Source: Ridgeia piscesae (lineage: Eukaryota; Annelida; Polychaeta; Sabellida; Siboglinidae). Taken from it: a DNA stretch of 64,000 nt. Each line of letters opens with the position of its first letter. Positions within the stretch are counted from its first letter, which is position 1. The DNA lies in the NCBI GenBank assembly GCA_025642075.2, contig JAODUO010000579.1, positions 117,001-181,000 on the forward strand, in the 5' to 3' direction. Positions 61,861 to 64,000 of this stretch are shown here, one piece after another. The notes beneath the pieces were generated by a model. That model saw nothing but the letters and a program-made list of their open reading frames with translations, was not told where the DNA came from and searched no databases. Made by a program: the position numbers and the translations under genes.

Positions 61861-62119
61861 ATTCCACACCTGCATCCGCAGTGATCTTAATTGTTGGATT
61901 ATTGGCGCTATTTGCTACAAACACAGAAATCGTTACTTCCAATATATATTTTACTTTTAGTGAGTTGTTTTATTAAATCAATAATTGGCATGGTTCATCA
62001 CTGATTGCTTTGCTGGTTGTGGTTCATGATTTGTTTACATGGTAGAAACAGCCAGCGACATGTCTAGAGTGCCAAATGTCTAGCTTCAGCAGCAGACCAC
62101 AGCTACACAGCCACATCCG

Positions 62120-62330
62120 TCTGTACGCAGCTAAAAGGTACTGCTAAACCCACCAGACCGTCTGTACGCAGCAACAGGTACTGCTAAACCCACCAGACCG
62201 TCTGTACGCAGCAACAGGTACTGCTAAACCCACCAGACCGTCTGTACGCAGCAACAGGTACTGCTAAACCCACCAGACCGTCTATACGCAGCAACAGGTA
62301 CTGCTAGACCGCCTATACGCAGCCAGCAAC
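62120..62330. repeat. 40-bp tandem repeat, five copies
   Basis: The unit is TCTGTACGCAGCAACAGGTA followed by CTGCTAAACCCACCAGACCG. The three middle copies are identical and the outer ones diverged. Confidence 0.95.
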
Positions 62331-62839
62331 AAATAAATCCAGTTGTCTAGACAGTAGCAACAGCTAGCTAGATGTTTAGCTGACAGCCTGACACTGTCAC
62401 ATAAATCACAGTGATTTCCCATCCCACACAGAGTACCACCGTCACCCTACATACACCACCGGACACACACCACGTCACCACCCCAACCAACTTGATGACC
62501 CTCACAGTTCAATTATACGATCTGCTTAAAAGACCCGCAGTGTCACATGTCATATCATGTATCAGGAGATCACATGGCACCACTGCAAGTGTACACACAC
62601 CAATTACAGGATAAAAATCAACTCTGGAGACACACAGCACACAGGAAGAATACCCCACACCAGAAAGAACATCGGACTGTCCCATTTCCAAAAATATTTG
62701 CAACATAAACAGCACCAAGAGCTTGCTCCAGTGCTTGCAAATAATTAATGTTCACAACACCTATTGTTAGAAGGCAATTAGAGGAGCCCTCAGCCTGCAA
62801 CTAGGCTCCAGGGAAAGATTAGCTCAGTGAACTGGCTAC

Positions 62840-63050
62840 ATGGAAATTGTCTGGGCTGTGTCACCCAGGGAGCATTCATTAATGCACACATCTGACAGGG
62901 AACATCCATTAACCAGCTGTTCCTGGAAAGCGGTTATATTCGCAGCAGCAAGGAGTCAAATTCTCTTTGAAATCGGTTTCACTTCTCCGGTTTGGGAAAC
63001 AGCTTTCTGTCTTTACGTTTTAATCAAACACAATCCCTCAAACCATGTCA
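62840..63050. promoter_or_regulatory. Unique stretch, weak regulatory candidate
   Basis: Non-repetitive sequence with moderate CpG content (GAAAGCGGTTATATTCGCAG) and TTAAT cores; no splice support for the 72-codon frame across it. Confidence 0.17.
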
Positions 63051-63187
63051 TAATGTAGACATTAAGCGTGACTAAACTGTACCAGTGCAGAGTGGTTAAT
63101 CTTCATCAATCATCCACTTCCTGGCAGTACAAGATCTTCTCTTCTGGTTCACCACAAGTACTTTGTGGTACGTCTGCAATCTATGGG

Positions 63188-64000
63188 GCGAGGTCAATGA
63201 GGTAGGTAGGGAGGGGTGAGTCACTGAAGTAGGGAGGGGTGGGGTCACTGAGGTAGGGGGAGGGGTGAGTCATTAGGTAGGGAGGGGTGAGGTCACTGAG
63301 GTAGGTAGGGAGGGGTGAAGTCACTGAGGTAGGGAGGGGTGAGGTAACTGAGGTAGGTAGGGAGGGGTGAGGTTACTGAGGTAGGGGGGGTGAGGTTACT
63401 GGTAGGTAGGAGGGGTGAGGTCACTGAGGTAGGTAGGGAGGGGTGAGGTTACTGAGGTAGGGAGGGGTGAGGTCACTGAGATAGGGAGGGGTGAGGTCAC
63501 TGAGGTAGGGGAGGGTGTCACTGAGGTAGGGAGGGGTGAGGTCACTGAGGTAGGGAGGGGTGAGGTCATTGAGGTAGGGAGGGTGGGTCACTGAGGTAGG
63601 GGAGGGGTGAGGTCATGAGGTAGGAAGGGGTGAGGTCACTGAGGTAGGGAGGGTGAGTCACTGAGGTAGGGAGGGGTGAGGTCACTGAGGTAGGGAGGGG
63701 TGAGGTCACTGAGGTAGGGGAGGGGTGAGGTCGCTGAGGTAGGGAGGGGTGAGGTCATTGAGGTAGGGAGGTGTGTCACTGAGGTAGGGGAGGGGTGAGG
63801 TCGATGAGGTAGGGAGGGGTGAGGTCACTGAGATAGGGAGAGGTGAGACCACTGAGGTAAGGAGGGGTGAGGTCACTGAGGTAAGGAGGGGTGAGGTCAC
63901 TGAGGTAAGGAGGGGTGAGGTCACTGAGGTAAGGAGGAGTGAAACATCACTGAGGTAAGGAGGGTGGGGTCACTGAGGTAAGGAGGGGTGAGGTCACTGA
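63188..64000. repeat. 24-bp minisatellite running off the right edge
   Basis: The unit is GTCACTGAGGTAGGGAGGGG plus TGAG, with more than 30 copies and many small indels. G-run length varies between copies. The true length is unknown because the array continues past base 64000. Confidence 0.96.

Overview
The window is animal nuclear DNA: AT-rich, low in CpG outside short islands, and full of micro- and minisatellites. It lacks any long intact open reading frame apart from those created by tandem repeats. I can support four short coding exons, all on the minus strand, all bounded by canonical AG/GT splice sites and all in phase 0. In transcription order they lie at 34189-33860, 12101-11943, 10406-10359 and 5879-5847. 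The last three join to encode ...SFKERLSD / TSTHSSVNSSSGQGYL / CDSESEAESSK. This matches the order RERLSD, Ser-rich linker, G-GY-CDS-S(D/E) that I remember from the N-terminal part of vertebrate AUTS2 and its paralogue FBRSL1. I therefore read the window as an internal slice of an AUTS2/fibrosin-family gene, a chromatin and transcription regulator known in vertebrates for a huge gene with long introns. The first exon should lie beyond base 64000 and the main body of the protein before base 1. The source looks like an invertebrate, possibly a mollusc or another lophotrochozoan, but that is only an impression.

Layout. Bases 1-5846 are the intron after the 33-nt exon. They hold a 26-bp minisatellite and CpG-bearing islands. 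Bases 5847-12101 carry three exons separated by introns of 4.5 and 1.5 kb. Those introns contain CpG-rich stretches, CTCF-like motifs and degenerate SINE-like pieces. Bases 12102-33859 are one 21.8-kb intron with few tandem repeats. Bases 33860-34189 are the Pro/Thr-rich exon. Bases 34190-64000 are at least 29.8 kb of a further intron, holding about three quarters of the tandem-repeat DNA. This includes a 344-bp pure CA run and arrays with periods of 24, 26, 27, 40, 46 and 47 bp. It also holds a hAT-like non-autonomous element, a foldback element and, at 58.59 kb, a sequence with the exact form of a recursive splice site. Tandem repeats make up about a fifth of the window.

How the parts may work together. 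Small in-frame exons, a possible recursive splice point and many CpG-bearing islands in long introns suggest a regulated long gene with alternative small exons and intronic control elements. The islands are inferred from base composition only and need cross-species comparison. No rRNA, functional tRNA, CRISPR array or other protein-coding gene is supported.
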